Source: Marinibacterium sp. (GTDB lineage Bacteria > Pseudomonadota > Alphaproteobacteria > Rhodobacterales > Rhodobacteraceae). Taken from it: DNA of 64,000 bases. The DNA lies in NCBI GenBank assembly GCA_025800215.1, contig JAOXSC010000073.1, forward strand, positions 1 through 64,000, written 5' to 3'. Of the stretch, positions 62,530-64,000 are shown one piece after another. Both the position numbers and the translations under genes were made by a program. The notes beneath the pieces are model-generated. The model saw nothing but the letters and a program-made list of their open reading frames with translations. It made no database searches and was not told the DNA's origin. The stretch's first letter is position 1. Every line of letters begins with the position of its first letter.

Positions 62530-63613
62530 ACGGATCAAGGCGCCAAGCGCCGAAGACCTCAACCGGATGGAGGCCGAGTTTCGCCGCGAAACCCCCGGTC
62601 TGGGGGTGTCCGCCGCCGTGGCGCCCATCGCCCAGGTCGCGGCCGAAGCCGCCGCCGAAGCCCCGGTGACCACGCCGCAGGCCCGCGTCGAAGCGGCCCG
62701 ACTCAAGACCGACGCCGAAGCTCTGCGCGCCGCGGAAGCCGACGGGCGGCTGATCGTGGAGATCGCGCTTGACGATATCGCGGTCGACAACATGATCCGC
62801 GACCGCTCGGTGCTGGACGAGGCCGAGCTCATTGAGCTGCGCAAATCCATCGCGCTCAGCGGTCTGCGCCTGCCGATCGAGGTGATGGATCGTGGCGATG
62901 ACGAAAGCCCGCGCTATGCGCTGATCTCGGGCTATCGGCGGTTGCAGGCGTTTCAGGGCTTGCTCGAGCTGACGGCCGATGCGCGCTATGCCCGGATCCG
63001 GGCGCTGGTGCGCGCGCCGGTGGCCAGCGCCGATGCCTTTGCCGCCATGGTCGAAGAAAACGAAATCCGATCCGAGCTCAGCCCGTTTGAACGCGGACGC
63101 ATCGCGGCACTTGCGGCCCAGCAGGGCGCGTTCGTGAATGTCGAAGCCGCGGTCGATGCGCTCTTTGTGCAGGCGTCCAAGGCCAAGCGGTCCAAGGTGC
63201 GGTCCTTTGCCATGGTCTATGAAGAGCTTGGCGACATGCTGCATTTCGCCGAGAGCCTGAGCGAAAAGCGCGGGCTGCGGCTGGCGCAGGCGCTGCGCGG
63301 CGGGCTTGAAACGCCGCTGCGCGAAGCGCTGGCCGCCGGGCAGGATCCGCAATCGGTGGATGATGAATGGGCTCTGATGGAGCCGGTTCTGGCGCTGTCG
63401 GATGCCGCGCCCAAATCGCCGTCGCGCGGCGGGCGCCCGCGCAAGGCCGCCGGGCTGGGCTGGGACAATGCCGATGTGCTGCGCACCTCGGCGGGGATCA
63501 CCATCCGCAAACAGCGCGACAGCAAGGGCTTTGTGCTGCGGCTCGAAGGGAAGCTGGATGATGACCTCATGGCCAGCCTGATGGAAGAAATCCGCGCGCT
63601 GCTCGAGCGCTGA
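62513..63613 (+). CDS. parB: plasmid partition protein ParB
   Basis: A 366-residue ParB. The conserved N-terminal CTP/ParB-box region is IALDDIAVDNMIRD...LRKSIALSGLRLPIEV...YALISGYRRLQAF and MVEENEIRSELSPFERGR. A helix-turn-helix segment and an Ala/Arg-rich linker follow, then a C-terminal dimerisation domain (ITIRKQRDSKGFVLRLEGKLDDDLMASLMEEIRALL). AGGAG is 7 bases before the ATG. It should bind the TTTCGCCGCGAAA palindromes, one of which lies inside its own coding region. Confidence 0.92.
   Translation: MAKRRERIKAPSAEDLNRMEAEFRRETPGLGVSAAVAPIAQVAAEAAAEAPVTTPQARVEAARLKTDAEALRAAEADGRLIVEIALDDIAVDNMIRDRSVLDEAELIELRKSIALSGLRLPIEVMDRGDDESPRYALISGYRRLQAFQGLLELTADARYARIRALVRAPVASADAFAAMVEENEIRSELSPFERGRIAALAAQQGAFVNVEAAVDALFVQASKAKRSKVRSFAMVYEELGDMLHFAESLSEKRGLRLAQALRGGLETPLREALAAGQDPQSVDDEWALMEPVLALSDAAPKSPSRGGRPRKAAGLGWDNADVLRTSAGITIRKQRDSKGFVLRLEGKLDDDLMASLMEEIRALLER
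62578..62592. other. parS-like palindrome inside parB
   Basis: GTTTCGCCGCGAAAC, with 7-bp perfect arms around C, lies in codons 22-27 of parB and encodes part of EFRRETP. It is identical to the core of the downstream site at 63626-63640. Confidence 0.5.
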
Positions 63614-63621
63614 GACGGGCA

Positions 63622-63656
63622 GGGGGTTTCGCCGCGAAACCCCCTCGCGAAACCCC
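63622..63656. other. extended parS-like palindrome and half-sites downstream of parB
   Basis: A 23-bp perfect palindrome (63622-63644) has arms GGGGGTTTCGC and GCGAAACCCCC around a central C and starts 8 bases after parB. A further GCGAAACCCC (63647-63656) and CGAAACC (63660-63666) follow on the same strand as repeated half-sites. This is the best candidate for the plasmid centromere. It could also act as a terminator, but the repeats elsewhere argue for protein binding. Confidence 0.65.
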
Positions 63657-63749
63657 GCACGAAACCTGTGACGACACCCCGGCAGACCCATCATGAGATC
63701 TGCTCAGGGCACCTGTGACCCCCGCATTGCACCCAGAAGGAGGGTTATT

Positions 63750-63771
63750 TATACTCCTTCATAGGAGTATA
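63750..63771. promoter_or_regulatory. operator palindrome of the CcdA-type antitoxin operon
   Basis: TATACTCCT (63750-63758) and AGGAGTATA (63763-63771) are perfect 9-bp arms around TCAT, directly upstream of the antitoxin ribosome binding site. They fit toxin-antitoxin autorepression. Confidence 0.65.
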
Positions 63772-63786
63772 TAGCAGGAGGGTCCC

Positions 63787-64000
63787 ATGGCCCGCGTCAA
63801 GGTCAACCTCACCATCGAAGAAGACATCGCCGAAGCCGCCCGTGCGCTTGGGCTGAACATGTCGCGGCTGGCCGAAACGGCCATCGCCCAGGCGGTCAAG
63901 GCGGAACGCAACCGCCGCTGGCGCGCTGAAAACCGCGCCGCCATTGATGCCTATGCCGACGAAATCGCGCAGGACGGCCTGCCGCTGTCTGCGGATCGGG
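63787..64000 (+). CDS. ccdA: CcdA-family antitoxin, 3' end cut off
   Basis: Seventy-one codons are visible: MARVKVNLTIEEDIAEAARALGLNMS, a ribbon-helix-helix DNA-binding start, followed by RLAETAIAQAVKAERNRRWRAENRAAIDAYADEIAQDG, which is typical of the CcdA toxin-binding tail. Family members are about 75-80 residues, so only a few are missing. GGAGG precedes the ATG. A CcdB-type gyrase toxin gene would be expected just beyond the window. Such a module beside parAB stabilises a low-copy replicon by post-segregational killing. Confidence 0.78.
   Translation, partial: MARVKVNLTIEEDIAEAARALGLNMSRLAETAIAQAVKAERNRRWRAENRAAIDAYADEIAQDGLPLSADR

Noticed and set aside
1-64000. CRISPR arrays, tRNA/rRNA genes, insertion sequences
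   Set aside because: No regularly spaced identical repeats other than the iterons, no cloverleaf-like genes noticed, and no transposase or integrase reading frame found.

Overview
The window reads as part of an extrachromosomal replicon (large plasmid or chromid) of a GC-rich alphaproteobacterium, most likely a member of the Rhodobacteraceae/Roseobacter group. This rests on the repertoire (Liv- and Pot-type importers, RidA and DUF1028 proteins, DabAB, GDP-mannose dehydratase, oxygenases, many LysR/LuxR/MarR regulators) and on a complete replication/partition module at the right end: a Rep_3-type initiator facing away from parA-parB, with iterons, a DnaA-box-like site and AT-rich direct repeats between them, and palindromic parS-like sites around and inside parB. 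The taxonomic placement is inference. Both ends cut through genes (a malonyl-CoA synthetase at the left, a CcdA-type antitoxin at the right). I saw no tRNA, rRNA, CRISPR array or transposase gene.

Left to right. 0-7.2 kb: partial matB, a RidA protein, a choline-sulfatase, and a branched-chain-amino-acid-type ABC transporter (livHMGF) with no binding protein. 7.6-15.1 kb: a four-gene surface-polysaccharide locus (FkbM methyltransferase, a 1224-residue three-module glycosyltransferase, gmd, and an rmd-like reductase), visibly less GC-rich than its surroundings. 15.5-19.6 kb: an RND efflux adaptor and pump behind an operator-like palindrome. 19.7-23.7 kb: a HAD hydrolase, a D-lactate/glycolate-type FAD oxidase and two LysR regulators. 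23.9-27.9 kb: dabB-dabA, an inorganic-carbon accumulation system. 28-30.4 kb: a dimethylglycine/sarcosine-dehydrogenase-like flavoenzyme.

30.5-44.1 kb looks like an amine or polyamine catabolic island: class III aminotransferase, LuxR-type regulator, flavin monooxygenase, Rieske oxygenase, RidA, DUF1028, PuuC-like aldehyde dehydrogenase, LysR regulator, M20 deacylase and a complete PotFGHI importer. A TAAGC-containing element recurs in three of its promoter regions, and a perfect 22-bp palindrome lies between the aminotransferase and luxR-type genes.

44.2-57.8 kb is the most interesting part. It encodes a molybdenum hydroxylase (FAD subunit plus fused FeS/Mo subunit), a 6-hydroxynicotinate-reductase homologue and an enamidase homologue. 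These are the first three steps of the reductive nicotinate pathway known from Eubacterium barkeri. They sit with a Liv-type importer, a MarR regulator, two tandem PF06684 (DUF1185) paralogues and a UPF0280/ApbE-like protein whose roles here are not established. An isolated homogentisate dioxygenase gene (58.0-59.3 kb) separates this island from the replication module (59.4-63.7 kb).
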